64,000 nucleotides of DNA, taken from NCBI GenBank assembly GCA_051294375.1, contig CM119264.1, forward strand, positions 11,631,030 through 11,695,029. The letters are read 5' to 3'. This DNA is from Paraspadella gotoi (Eukaryota; Chaetognatha). Under the pieces are notes generated by a model that worked only from the letters and a program-made list of their open reading frames with translations, was not told the DNA's origin and ran no database searches. A program made the translations under genes and the position numbers. Position 1 is the stretch's first letter. Each line of letters opens with the position of its first letter. Below are positions 15,198-27,007 of the stretch, one piece after another.

Positions 15198-15384
15198 CTC
15201 TTATCGCCCACTTAAAACTCGAGGCGATGGGCGGCGAAATGGTGGACTTGGCGTGCGTTTCAAGTGAGATATGGGTTGCGCCATAAACCATTTGCTTCAG
15301 ATGAGATGATAAAAAAAGCGTCAGTACTTTCTGATGCGTGGAAGTCCAATTATGCTTCATGAAGTGTTTTGCTGGAGTTAGCAT
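15198..15384 (-). CDS. candidate exon a of a multi-pass membrane protein (copy A)
   Basis: An open minus-strand segment reads KHNWTSTHQKVLTLFLSSHL and then KQMVYGATHISLETHAKS, ending at a GTAAAC donor. The true 5' end is unknown; the ATG at 15384 is only the first in frame, and the frame is open about 13 codons further upstream. It ends in phase 1, which fits the CA opening exon b. The amphipathic and hydrophobic pattern resembles the last intracellular loop and final helix of insect-type chemoreceptors (7tm_6/7tm_7), but this is a resemblance of pattern only. It could also be the end of a separate gene, since the frame would stop at about 15160 if the donor is not used. Confidence 0.35.
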
Positions 15385-15659
15385 ATTGCACTTGATTGCA
15401 TTTTTTCTCCGTCGATGAAGTATAATAATTATATTTTTAAAAAATTGAAAATAAAATATTTTTTAATTATGGTTGTGTACAGCCGTTGTTATTTAAGTGC
15501 TAACAGCAGTTTATGGGTCACCGCCAATTCAGGTCTTTAGAAATATCACAATTCAGATATTTTCCTCATTTTAACGACTACCCCTGTCTAGGCCTAAAGC
15601 ACCTCATCACCTCGCTCTACCGTATTTTCTTACACTTCGTACTCTTATCAGCCAACAAA

Positions 15660-15782
15660 ATGTTGCCTTCCACCTACATACGACGTCTGTTTATCTTCGC
15701 AGCACACCTGAGTTTATTATTGTTCATTGTTCATGCGCTTCCATTGCTAAATCGAAATACACTCTTCCACTTCCTCGAATAA
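15660..15782 (+). CDS. small ORF with a signal-peptide-like start (copy A)
   Basis: ATG in a good context (AACAAAATG) opens 40 codons: MLPSTYIRRLFIFAAHLSLL, then LFIVHALPLL, stopping at 15782. Basic residues followed by a hydrophobic core resemble a signal peptide, but the rest is too short to identify and no donor is obvious. It may be chance. The same ORF is at 27613-27735. Confidence 0.15.
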   Translation: MLPSTYIRRLFIFAAHLSLLLFIVHALPLLNRNTLFHFLE

Positions 15783-16489
15783 CTCTCTTTTTTCTTGTCT
15801 GGACGTACCGTGTGGTCGCTGTGGGAATAAAGATAATTAATTTCATAAGAAATTCCCATAATTTATTATTCAAACTATCGGTTATTAAATAAAATATCAA
15901 GGAGATTTCTAATCTAGGTATGACATAAAGTTGTCAGTTCTATCTCGTTGGGCGACAATGAAAAACCAAAATAGCACACGGAGAAGATCCCGCTTTTTTT
16001 CCTACTCCATCTTGATTAGTACTCGCAGTTGCGAGATATGATTTACCATAATTGCGGAGAAAAACCGGAATGTCTGAATAAAGAAAGAAAAAGCGATGAA
16101 GACAGGAAGAAGGAAAAGAGGAGAGGATTCTGGAGAGGGACGCGAAAAAAAATGAAAAGACGATGCTAAGAAAATAATGAAAGCATTCTTACAAAATTAT
16201 TGAAAAGAGTAAGAAGACAAAAATGCAGTTTTCCCGGCAAGCTGTATCATTATTTTTTTAAAGTTGGCAAACGATTAAGAGGAGGAAAAAATACATTTGT
16301 TTTATGTTTTTGTTTACTTTTCTTCAGTTAATTATAAAAAAAAAATAAAGAAACATTTACTGATTTTAGGCGATTAAGCAATATTTCCGTTACGATTTCA
16401 TTATGTATACGCGACTTAAATTACATGTACGCAGTAGTTTTATTACACTTTTGAAGGCAAACGGATATGAAGAAGACAAAGATGAATTA

Positions 16490-17350
16490 AATTGAATTTA
16501 AGCTTCGTGCGATTTAATCAAGACGTCTTTTGGTCGACGACCGAACTCGGATCCCAAAATACGTACTTTTGCCAGTCGACGAGAGCCGCTCGGGCCGGGC
16601 GCGAGCGCAACGCGGATGACCCCACGCTGACACTCCCACCACCTCCCAGCATCTCGCTCGTTTTCGTCGCGCCCGGGGATCCTGGAATCGCCGGCGCACA
16701 GGCGCCGCCTCGGCCGGCCCGCCGCGTTTGTGTCCGTGCGCAGAAGACGGCCGCCCCAGCCGACGCCCCATCGCGCCATCGATCTTTACAGATAGACTCT
16801 GCACGAAATGGCAGACGGGACCATCGGAGTTTGGACGGATTAAAGTGATGAAGCCTCGGCGGAGGAAGCCGAACCCTCTCCATCTCTTCTCCTATCCCGA
16901 AGCGACACCGCGCGCCACCAACGCGCGAAACTCAACATCGTTCTCCACGGAATTCGGCGTCGAGCGCCGTGCGACAAATCGGCTGCCACGAGTCGTCGAA
17001 GGCGAAGGCGTGGCGTTGACGATTAACGGAACTGGCGATGTCTGTGGAAGACGTCCGCGCGACGTTGCGCCGAAACTGTGGATGGCGTGATAGCGGCGTC
17101 GTCAATCTTGAGGATTCGTGAGCGAAGGGTCGTCATCATTTAAGTCGCGTTCGCAGACGCCCTCGCCGAGCACTTCGACGCGCATGACCCGCCGTTTAAG
17201 ACGTGTGTCGCGGCCCGATGATTGCGCCGCCACAAAGATGGCGCCACGCGATGACGCCGAGATTCGACGTCGAACTCGAGACTTCCAGTGACACGAGCAC
17301 ACGGAAATTTGGCCAGAATTGGCGTGAGGGTTGGAGCGAATCTTGGAAAG
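16490..17350. other. GC-rich, CpG-rich block (copy A)
   Basis: A sharp GC-rich island in AT-rich DNA, with several frames open on both strands because stops are rare. A motif AAGATGGCGCC (17235-17245), like the YY1-type element of many animal promoters, lies near its right end. It sits upstream of the minus-strand membrane-protein exons at 14.7-15.4 kb and could be a promoter or 5' exon region for them. No coding frame can be chosen. Confidence 0.4.
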
Positions 17351-19377
17351 AGCGGCGGGAAATGTTGGCGGTCGGGAAAGAGTATGATCGAGACCTTTTG
17401 TGTTGTTTGTTTTTCATGGGTATTCGCTGTCATGCTACGTATTTGTTTAGTTCAGGCCGACTCAATTGCTGGAGAACAGTAAAGGCGTATTGGGGTTTGT
17501 TCACTGTTCAATTGGTTTGAACAATGACCAACCTTTGAACCAATCTTTTCTTTCGTCGATGTTATGTCTTCGACTTTTCCGCAAAGCGACGTGATTGTCC
17601 GATTGTTCCGTAACAAAGTCTGATTCGACGATGCCTGTTTTGTTTTTCCTCCCCAAGCGTTGTTCAACTGGGTTTTATTCAATTATTAATATTAGAGAAT
17701 TTAAAATTTCGAAAATAATATTATTAATCCGATTGTTATTCTAGTGGATTAAATACGCATATGATATTAGACACATTAAAATCTTTTTTTCGGTAATAAA
17801 AAGACTTAAAATTTCGTGAAATAAAACAGAATTCAGTTTAAATACTTGGAAGCTGTTGTGATTTTTGGTAGGTTTAATTTCGGTGGTTTCGACGTTACTG
17901 AGCTGCGGCTGAAATGTCCGAAGAAAAAAATTGTTCTTAGTGTGCCTATTTGTGCAATTAACAAAATATTATTCGCTTTATCATAAAAGATCAGTTGTTT
18001 GTTTTGGAATAATCTAGAATTTAGATCAAGAGAGCTGCAATAATTTGCAGTCCTTACCTCTGGATGCATATTGGCCTTTTTTTGAGCCGCATACTCGAGT
18101 CAGAAAGGCAAGCGTCGAAAAAAAGAATAAGCATAATGATCCGATATATTTCATTACCGAAAAAATTCCAAATCTTTAAAATCTATCTCAGATTTAAAAT
18201 TATCATTAATTGACACCCGGAAATTCAAACACCAGTCTCGGTTGCATTTAAAACTAGGTTTTCCTGACTTCAAACATTTTTACATTCGAAGATTCTTCAG
18301 TTAGTCATGCTGTTATGGATTTTATAATTTAAAATCGCCGTAGGTTTTGCATGATATGGCCCGAAAAATTGGCCAGAAATTGGTCCAACCAATAGTTGAC
18401 ATTAGCTTTTCTTCCTCAGAACTGATCAGTGATCACCTCTTTTTTAAGGTTGTTCACTGATCCCACGGCCCGCTTCGACAGAGGGTCAACTCCCGCGACC
18501 CCTTCTGTCGTCGACCTTTTCTTCGGAAGGATTAAAACCTCATTCTCCCTTCTCGCCGTAGTCGTCGTTCGTCGTCTTGACCAGAATTGTTCACTTCCTG
18601 TTCTCTACTTCTTCATATGAAAATTAAATCGACTGATCCTCTTGTCGGAATCAAAACAAACCGAGAATTGAGTATTAGTTAAGATTTATAAACAAGTATA
18701 ATAAAACTGTTTCGCATTTCCCTTTCTTCGCTTTTATCTTCTCCATCCATTCTCCAGAGATCTCGTCTCCCACCATTGTTTCACCAGAATTGGGTCGCCT
18801 CTGCCTCCCCGCCCGCTGTTTGGTCGCTGAATAAGCCGGGTACGATCAACTTAACCGGTTTCTCTCTCTCTCTCTCTCGTCTCCTCTACTCTCTCTCTCT
18901 TTCTCTCTCCTCTCTTCTCTCAACTTTCCAAAGCCTACTTTTTTTGCCCCTGCTTGATAACTTATCCTGCCTCCGAACGTGATCGCCTTTCCTCACGACG
19001 TTTTCTCCGTTGATGAAATTGTCGTCGGACGTTGATGGTGAAAAACAGAAGGTTGCTGACTAAAGCGAAAGATGTAACGACGGAAATTTGGTTTCAGTTT
19101 TGGCTTGATTTTTTTAAAAAATTGGGTGGTAATATTAAACCTTTCTGATCGGTCGATAATTAAGACGGAACTAGCATTTTTAACAGCATGGTACACCTAA
19201 ATAAAACTTTAAATGACTTTCATTTGGAAATATGCGTTAAGATCGGCAAAAACCAGAGGAGACGATTTGAACCTGATTTCCATACGGAGCAAAAGACTTC
19301 ATCGCAAAGAAAATTTCGAGGCAGGTTATCGTTCTCTTAATTTTTCTTTCTCGCTTCGCGGAAGCTGAAAAAAAAAA
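17351..19377. other. AT-rich intronic stretch, no gene seen (copy A)
   Basis: Unique AT-rich DNA with a weak CT tract at 18861-18920. Short frames show no family features. The identical sequence is at 29304-31330. Confidence 0.55.
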
Positions 19378-19566
19378 TTGGCGGTGTACACATTGAATAA
19401 AACTTTTTATATAATCTCTTCCATCCCAGACATCATATTTTTGCCGAATATTCTCGGCGGCGATTCTCCGTCCATCTCGTGCTCGCTCCCTCCGAGTCTT
19501 GAATCGGAAATGAGGTATTTCGAATTCGGTTATGCCTTCGACGCTGGAAGAAAAAAAAAAGAACTG

Positions 19567-20050
19567 GAATAACGGAGACGACGATTCGGCGGAGGAGACG
19601 ACGACAACGACGTCGATGCTCCCAGCGCAATGATGAGGTCGACGATACCAAAAGCGACGACGAACACGAAAATGACGATGATGCAGGCTGCAACGACGAT
19701 GAAGACGATGCCAAGAGCGACGACGACAACGACGACAACGACGACAGCGACATCAAAGACGACAATGACCTCAATGGCATTGACGCTAAAAACGAAGACA
19801 ATGACGTCAATGGCATTGACGCTAAAAACGACGACGATGACGACGATGCTGGAAGCAGTGACGATGAAGACGATGCCGACATCGACGACGATGATGACGA
19901 CGACGATGACGACAGCGAAGACGATAACGATTCCGACAGCTACGACGATGACGATGCCTCCAGCCGCGATGACGACCACGACGACGAAAATCGCGACTCC
20001 TTTTGCCATCGTCGTTATCGTTGTCGTTTTGGTTGTCGTCGACGTGATAT
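19567..20050 (+). repeat. imperfect GAC/GAT trinucleotide tract with an acidic open frame (copy B)
   Basis: About 480 bases of degenerate GAC-type repeats. From about 19633 one plus frame is open to a stop after RDIIEF near 20058 and is very rich in Asp and Asn, for example SDDEHENDDDAGCNDDEDDA. It contains a nearly exact internal duplication with NGIDAKN twice. The third-position and Asp/Asn/Glu/Ala variation is what a coding acidic repeat would show, but a decaying (GAC)n microsatellite looks the same. It lies antisense in an intron of the Ig gene. Copy A is at 7738-8155 and lacks one of the internal units. Confidence 0.5.
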
Positions 20051-20383
20051 TATCGAGTTCTGACGGTGGAAATCATGTTTGGCGTTTTCAAAAAACACGG
20101 CGCTCGCTGCGTCGTTTTGCGGATCGAGAAAAATAAAAATAATAATAATCTTTCTAGTTTCTCCGAGAAATTGTTCACGTTTTAAAGGCATTAGATTTGA
20201 GCCGAGGAATTTTAAAAAACAGGCACACTAAAGCTTTGAAGCGGATGGGAATTTTAAAGAAGAAACGGAAATATATTTTTGTTATATTTTTCAAAACCTG
20301 AAATGCTTCTTCAGAGTTAATATATCGTTTTAAAATCATAAATCTTTCCAAGGAGACGCTCCTTTTTCCCCCCGCTTCCTTAC

Positions 20384-20609
20384 CTATGAACCCTGACGAT
20401 GGTGAGATTCTTCGAGACGTTGCTATGGTAACCGCGGACTTTGAGGACGAGCGTCTGATCGCCGCCTCCGTGGAGGAACTCTCTCTCGATCTGAATCGTG
20501 GACTTGACCAGGTTGGCCGAGACGACCTCGAACGCCCCGTGGCCGAGACGGAGGAACCCACCCTCTTCCGTGTGGGGGTAGATGTACCACGTGACGTTGC
20601 GAGGGGCCA
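20384..20609 (-). CDS. Ig receptor exon: end of Ig domain 4 (copy B)
   Basis: 226 bases, acceptor CAG (20610-20612) after a C-rich pyrimidine tract, donor GTAAGG (20378-20383). The frame reads VAPRNVTWYIYPHTEEGG, with the core Trp, and later DQTLVLKVRGYHSNVSKNLT, where the F strand again has Leu instead of Cys. Sequons NVT, NVS and NLT lie here, so Ig3 and Ig4 together carry six. It enters in phase 1 and ends in phase 2 (AG), joining the C that opens the membrane exon at 5043 to give Ser. Copy A (8526-8756) carries frameshifts. Confidence 0.86.
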
Positions 20610-21213
20610 CTGCGGGGAGAAATTGGGGGGCGAGGGGGAGAGGGAGGTTTGTGGGTGAGTTGAAGAGAGGTACGGAAGTGAACGAGTGAAAGGGAATGAT
20701 GTGAGTAAAGAAAGGGAAGGTAAAAGGGTGGAAGCCACGTCTTCCGGGACGGCGAAACAAGAGGAGAAAAAGAAAATTATTATTTATTTCAAAAAACAAT
20801 ATGTATGCATGTATATGGCGAGAGAAAGAAAAAACGCCAAAAAAAAAAGCTTTTAGAAATAAACTAGTGAGAAAAAGGAAGAGAGAAAAAAAATGTTTGA
20901 AAAAAAAAGAGCAAAGAGAAAAATGGGAGTCACGGGTGGCGGTGAAACCAAAAGACGGCTTTGAAATAATCAAAGCCGCGACGCCGGGCAGCGGCCGGCG
21001 CGCCGTCGGTCGGCCGCGTGGGAGACCGGGAAGCACGGGCGGGAGGGCCGGCGGGCGGGCGGGTACGGGCGGGCGGGCGGGAAACAAACGCGAAAAAATC
21101 GATGGAGAACTAGAAAGAAAAACGAGAACTAGAAAAAATGGTGGAGGTAGATGGAGAGGAAGAAGGGAGGAGATAGAGAAAGAAGAGAGAGAGAGAGAGA
21201 GAGAAGAGAGAGA

Positions 21214-21262
<49 letters not shown>

Positions 21263-21710
21263 AGAGAGAGAGAGAAAAGTGGAAATGTTTCCTAATTACT
21301 GACACGGCTCCGGGAAAAGCTTATTAGTCGAGGCTAAAGGGCAATCGATCAATGTTAAAACATTTCGTCGAGTTTCCGAAAGAAACATTAATTGTTCACT
21401 GAACTCAATGTTCAAGAAATATTTTGTCTCACGTAATGATAAGTGTTTGATAAGTGAAATTTTTAACAAAAATGATTGCAAGATTTCTAGTAAAAAATAA
21501 AGAAAAGTGGGATAAAAATTAATGAAATCGAATGAGACCGTGACGAAAAAAGAAGATAACAAACAAAAGAGAGAATGAGGAAAGAGATTCGAGGATTTGA
21601 CGACGAAACAAACAGAATTTTTAGCTTCACAGGCCGGAATTCTTTTTTTTTCGTTGGCAAATAGCGAGAATAGAGAGAGAGAGAGGAAGAGGGAAAAAAG
21701 GAAATGAGAC

Positions 21711-21772
<62 letters not shown>

Positions 21773-22009
21773 ACAGACGCGGCCAACTCGTAAAATTGAA
21801 AACGGAAAAAAAAAGTGTGAACGTTTGGTGAACGGCACGTAAAAGACTCAGACGCGGAAGCCTTTGCGTCAGAGCCACATTTTGGGTTTCATTATTTTGA
21901 TTGTATACAAAACTTATAAAAACTATATAACTTTGCATACGGCAGCGAATAGTTAATATTTAAAAAAAGAACCTCACTTGGACCATCGAAATCCCACCAG
22001 CTCACTCAC

Positions 22010-22228
22010 CCGCGGGGTTAGAGAGAATCTCGCAAGCCAGGGTGATGTTCTGCCCGCTGTGAGTCACCACCGAGATGGGACACATGATCTTCGGGGCGAA
22101 GACGTACATGAGGGTGAAGCGGCGTTGGTAGCCGAGGCCGCTCTGATTGGCCTGAAGCGTCAGCGTTAGGTTGGGATAAGATGGAGTCACCAGCTGGGGA
22201 TCCAGGTACAGGTTGAGACTGTACCCAC
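22010..22228 (-). CDS. Ig receptor exon: end of Ig domain 3 and start of Ig domain 4 (copy B)
   Basis: 219 bases, acceptor CAG after a T-rich tract (22229-22231), donor GTGAGT (22004-22009). It completes a Gly codon left by the previous exon and continues GYSLNLYLDPQLVTPSYPN. The presumed F strand of Ig3 reads LTLTLQANQSG, with Leu where Cys is expected. APKIMCPISV marks the domain boundary (compare TPKILC between Ig2 and Ig3), and NITLACEILSNP gives the B-strand Cys of Ig4. Sequons NLT, NQS and NIT are present. It ends in phase 1. Copy A (10090-10303) is broken by several indels. Confidence 0.86.
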
Positions 22229-22837
22229 CTGAGAAAGAGAAGAGGCGAGAGAAAGGATGGGCATAGAAATTAAATAATATTTAAATGAATGAAATACATA
22301 TTAAATACTTGTTGTTCTAGCAGGTAAAAGCGATAGGAAGTTCTCGATTCGCTATTCTATACCCAAATCAATATCTATGACCATATCACTCTGTCCACCA
22401 CCCCTGCTTTCTCTCCCCCCCCTTTCCCCTTCACCGGCCCCGGTCGCGGCAAGATAAACCATAAACAAGGCGAGTATTGACAAAAGGGATTGAGTTCGCA
22501 ACGAGCGATGGCGTTGATGGCGGCGTCGCCGGCGTCGCCTCGACCGCGCCGTCAACGTCTCCGACGCCGGCGGCGATCTGACTTCCGGCGCCGGGGAGAT
22601 GCGCCTCACGCCCTGGCTTAGATTATGAGTTATAATCCCCTTTTCTCTCAATATTCACAGAATCCCTTTTGTTTTTTTGTTGTTTTTTTTTTTCGCTCGG
22701 GCGGTCGGATTAAAAAAAAAAAAAAAAACAAGGGCCGGTTCCTTCTTTCTTTTTCTTTGTCCACTTTTGTCTTTTTGGTCTTCGAATCTTTCTCGTCTCG
22801 ATTCTTTCGCCGGAGAAGCTCACCCACAATAACTTAC

Positions 22838-22971
22838 CCTGAATCTTTTCGACTTTCTGTCGCTCGCTGGAAGGTCGAACGGGGATCGTGTAGAAGTTTC
22901 GGTAGATCCACTGCATGTTGTACAAGGGAACAGAGGGGTTGGCGTAGACGTGGCAGGAAACTCGGTGAACT
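22838..22971 (-). CDS. Ig receptor exon: start of Ig domain 3 (copy B)
   Basis: 134 bases. The acceptor CAG (22972-22974) directly follows a (CT)n tract of about 55 bases, which supplies the polypyrimidine tract. The donor is GTAAGT (22832-22837). The frame reads VHRVSCHVYANPSVPLYNMQ then Trp: Cys of the B strand, an ANP turn and the core Trp of an Ig fold. It enters in phase 2 after the Ig2 exon and leaves in phase 1. The copy A counterpart at 10905-11037 has a stop at the position of the core Trp. Confidence 0.85.
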
Positions 22972-22972
22972 C

Positions 22973-22974
<2 letters not shown>

Positions 22975-23030
<56 letters not shown>
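22975..23030. repeat. (AG)n microsatellite serving as the polypyrimidine tract (copy B)
   Basis: Read on the minus strand it is (CT)n ending in CCAG, so the microsatellite itself is the pyrimidine tract of the Ig3 exon's acceptor. Confidence 0.9.
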
Positions 23031-23033
<3 letters not shown>

Positions 23034-23446
23034 CAAACGAGAGATTATAATAAACAATGGCGGCCGGAAATGACAAATAAAACGGTTCGTCTTCTTCGTT
23101 TTGTTGTCGTCGTTTAGGTCGTCGTCGTCGTCATCGTCGTCGTCATTGTTTTCCTCCCTTATTTGTTTGTTTACGTTTCGAACTGACTCATATTAGGCAT
23201 AGTCGTCGTCGTCATCGTCATCGTAGATGTTCTCAATTTGTTTGTTTACGGTTTAAGCTAATATGCAGTTGGAAAAAGTTTCAATTACAACATTAAAACT
23301 GAAGTGTGAGAGTGAGAGAGAGAAATAGAGACTCACAGAGAAAGAGATAGAAAGAACGAGCGAGAGATATCAAGATCCAGTGGAATGAAAATTGTCCGAG
23401 CCATTTTTGTCGCATGGAATTTTATAGAACCCTCGAGACGAGTTAG

Positions 23447-23574
<128 letters not shown>

Positions 23575-24237
23575 TCTGGCATTTTTTTCAACATGAAATA
23601 TGGAACAACTAAAGGCAGTCGTTTCTCGCGATCAAATTCGACTTCACCATCGCGAGTGAATCATCACTTCACCCACACCAACTCCGACAACCTCCTCGCC
23701 CTTTCCTTTTTATCTGGCGATCGGAATCTCACTTCAATGCTGCATTCTCTATCCACATAGTTCTCTTCACGCCGCTGTCGCTGCCGCCGCTGCTACAGCT
23801 CATGCGGTCTGTCAAAGTGCTCATCGGTTTTCAAACGAATCTCTTAAATCTCATTGTCGCCAATTGACAATTTTGTCATTTTCAACTTGTTTTCGGCCGA
23901 AAGGTGAAGACAGGGTTCACTCCTAAAGTCTGCATTGGCATCGTTGACTTTTTGTTAGTATTAAATTTTATTGTGACGCTAATGAGCCAGAGACAACTGA
24001 CTTAGATCGATCTTCGAATTTTTTTAAAAACCTCGTTTTCATCCTCATTGATTCAAAAGGGATAAAAAGGCTGAAAGAAAGGAATCGAGAAACTGGCGAC
24101 CAAATCGACTTTGACGATTTAACTGACATCTACATTGAAAACGACCTCATTTCGTTCGCTCATCTCGTCGTTCTTTCCTTAGTTTCTTCTGCCAAGTCAC
24201 CAGGTCGCGACTACTGATAACAACAACAAAAAAAAAA

Positions 24238-24344
24238 NNNNNNNNNNNNNNNNNNNNNNNNNNNNNNNNNNNNNNNNNNNNNNNNNNNNNNNNNNNNNNN
24301 NNNNNNNNNNNNNNNNNNNNNNNNNNNNNNNNNNNNNNNNNNNN
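24238..24344. other. assembly gap, 107 N
   Basis: Run of N. The homologous place in copy A (about 12336-12380) is gap-free and begins in a poly-A run. Confidence 0.99.
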
Positions 24345-25735
24345 AACCGCCGCTGCCATCGTCGCCGTCGCCTCGCAACTGCTGTCATGACAACCGACGC
24401 CACGAGAAACAGTGGCCGTAGTTCCAACAGACGCTTAAAAGCTTTTCACCATAAACAGCGAACAGAAGCCGACGACAGAAGGAAAGAACGAAGACCATAA
24501 ATTGTGTCTCGACGGAAAACAACAAACGAGCGACCGACGGGGAAGAGACGAATAATACGGAGGCGACGAAGAAAACAGAAAAAAAAAGTCACAGGAAGAC
24601 CGAAGAATGTGAATGGAAAGAGGTAGTAAAAAATAAAAGGGAATGGATAACAATCATGAATCGACTCTGAAAGAAAGTAATTCTGAGCTGGGAAAAATAT
24701 GAAAAAGAAAATACAGGGAGTTCAAGCTCTTTTGAGACTAACTTAAAAAAATCGTTTGGACAGGTAAATAAAAAAATTATCGAATGAAAATTGGGACACT
24801 TGTAAAAAATTGTAATGATAACACAATCAATTAAAATGATCTACCTTCGCCAACCATGACCTTTAAAGGTTCAGAGAAGGCGGCGTATGCTTTTCCGACC
24901 AAGCCCGTGAGGAATTCTCTCATTTCTATCGCGATTGTTGCTGTCAGAAAGTCAACAGTTCTAGAGGGGATGCGTGGGACATTCTGTTTCTCTATTCTAC
25001 ATTTTCATATTCATATTGCTGTCAGAACAACTGCGCGGCCAAATGTCAGGAGTCATCATCCTTCATCTAAATGTTTGGAAAAATTTAAAAGCTTTAATTA
25101 CAGTGTTTGCTGTAGGCTTTTCCAGATGTATATATCGATCGAAAGAAAATTTAGCCTAGTTTCCTAATATAGTCCTTTTTTCCCTCTATCATAAATCATT
25201 TGTGTGACGTAAGCACTTGAAGTTAGTCCCATTAGAGCTGGACCTCCCTGTATAATGAATATTTTTTTTCTTTCAAAAAATCGAAAAACAAAGAAAGCAA
25301 ATACAAAGATTCCCCTCCACCAAAAAAAAAAAAAAAGAAAGATGATAACGGAGATAAAATGGAGAGACAAGTAAACGAAAATACGAACTCAGGACCAAAA
25401 AAAAAGATCAATAACTGGAAAAGACAATGAAGCGAAACGGAAGAAAGAGATAAGAAAATGACGACGTTCGGTGGAAAATGGGATCAAAGATGGATGCCTG
25501 TCGAACGAGGAGTTTCTGTAACTCTCCGATAGAGGGAAACACGGAGTAAGAGAGATGTAGGAAGAGAGGTACAAATAAAGAGGTACGTAGAAATGCGGAG
25601 AGAGCAGCGGAACAAAAAGAAAATCTTTCCGATCTTTGANNNNNNNNNNNNNNNNNNNNNNNNNATTTGACTAAAACTAAAAGGAGTGAAGAAAAAGATT
25701 CTCACCGCCATTTTCGTTTCATATTTTCCCTCGCT

Positions 25736-25842
<107 letters not shown>

Positions 25843-26617
25843 CATTCAGTCAAACTAAAACATTGGGGGCATTTTTAAAGAACCATTCCTTTCCTCTACA
25901 TACCCCTTCCCGCTTCTTTCTTCCTCCATTTGACTGACCTTACTGCCACGAAACCTTACTTTGCTGCGGGCATCTCACCTCGCTCCGACCCTGCTCCTTC
26001 TTTCCTCCCCCCTCCACCTCCCCCCAAAATACTCCACTCCATTTTCTCAACACTCAATTTTCTGGTGTCCGCGGGGCGAAAGCTTTTTCTCGATTTCCCA
26101 TTTATTTCGACACCTCGGGATTTTCGCCTTTCGTTTTTGAGCACCGACATTCTATGGCCCTCTCTCCCTCTCTCTCTCTCTCTCTCTCATCTCTCTCTCT
26201 GCATCTCTCCCTCTCTCTTCTCTCTCCTCTTCTCAAACCCTTTTCTTTTTCAGCTCCCCCATTTTGTTCGACCATTATTTTTTGTTCGAAATCAAAACAA
26301 ACCCTCGTGCGAGTGTGCGTTTCCATCGTTTACTGGCTATCCCGTCCACTAGATCTCCTCGGCACTTCTCACGCCTCCGGTATGAAAATGAACATCTGAA
26401 AAGTACTGTATATCTAAGCAACAATCTTTCAATGCGCAATTACAATTTCAATAATTCTCTAGATGACGATCCGCCACGGCGTCCCAGCCAATCAAACTTC
26501 CCAATTTTCTTCCACGCGTTCCTCTTACCACCTACCAGTTCGACCACTGTACCACCTGCGTCCCCTTCCCACCACGCCAAGGCTCATGACATTCTTCCGG
26601 TTCGAGTCGATTCTCAC

Positions 26618-26795
26618 CCATACCGACGCATCATTTGCCAGGCGCCTTCCGAGGTCGTAGCGGCGGCCGACCGACCGAACGCGTGTGGCGTCGTCGACGC
26701 GATGCAGACCCATAGCAGTGTCGATACTATCCCCATATATTGCCCGACTGCAACCGCTAATAAGGCCGAGTTAGATACCGCCAAATACCCTAACA
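26618..26795 (-). CDS. candidate membrane-protein exon c (copy B)
   Basis: Same sequence as 14665-14842 shifted by 11953 bases. In this copy the candidate gene lies in the intron between the Ig2 exon (37407) and the Ig3 exon (22971), on the same strand as the host gene. Confidence 0.45.
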
Positions 26796-26866
26796 CTATC
26801 AATACGAGATAAAGACATAATACATAATACAACAGCCAGGTCCACATAAAACAATCAACAACCTAC

Positions 26867-27007
26867 CTGACACGATGAACACTGGCGCCGCGGACCTCCC
26901 AACAAGGATGTCATTATATCGTCTGTCATCTTCTCGATTGATTATGAAAATGAAGAAAAAGCTGTTTACAGTCCTGTCTAGTTTTTTTTTTGCGTCAGCC
27001 GCAGTTG
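26867..27007 (-). CDS. candidate membrane-protein exon b (copy B)
   Basis: Same sequence as 14914-15054 shifted by 11953 bases. Confidence 0.42.

Noticed and set aside
16498-17090. Overlapping Arg-rich frames of 93-121 codons on both strands
   Set aside because: Stops are rare in this GC-rich block, so four or more frames are open at once. None has domain features, so the block is kept only as a GC-rich island.
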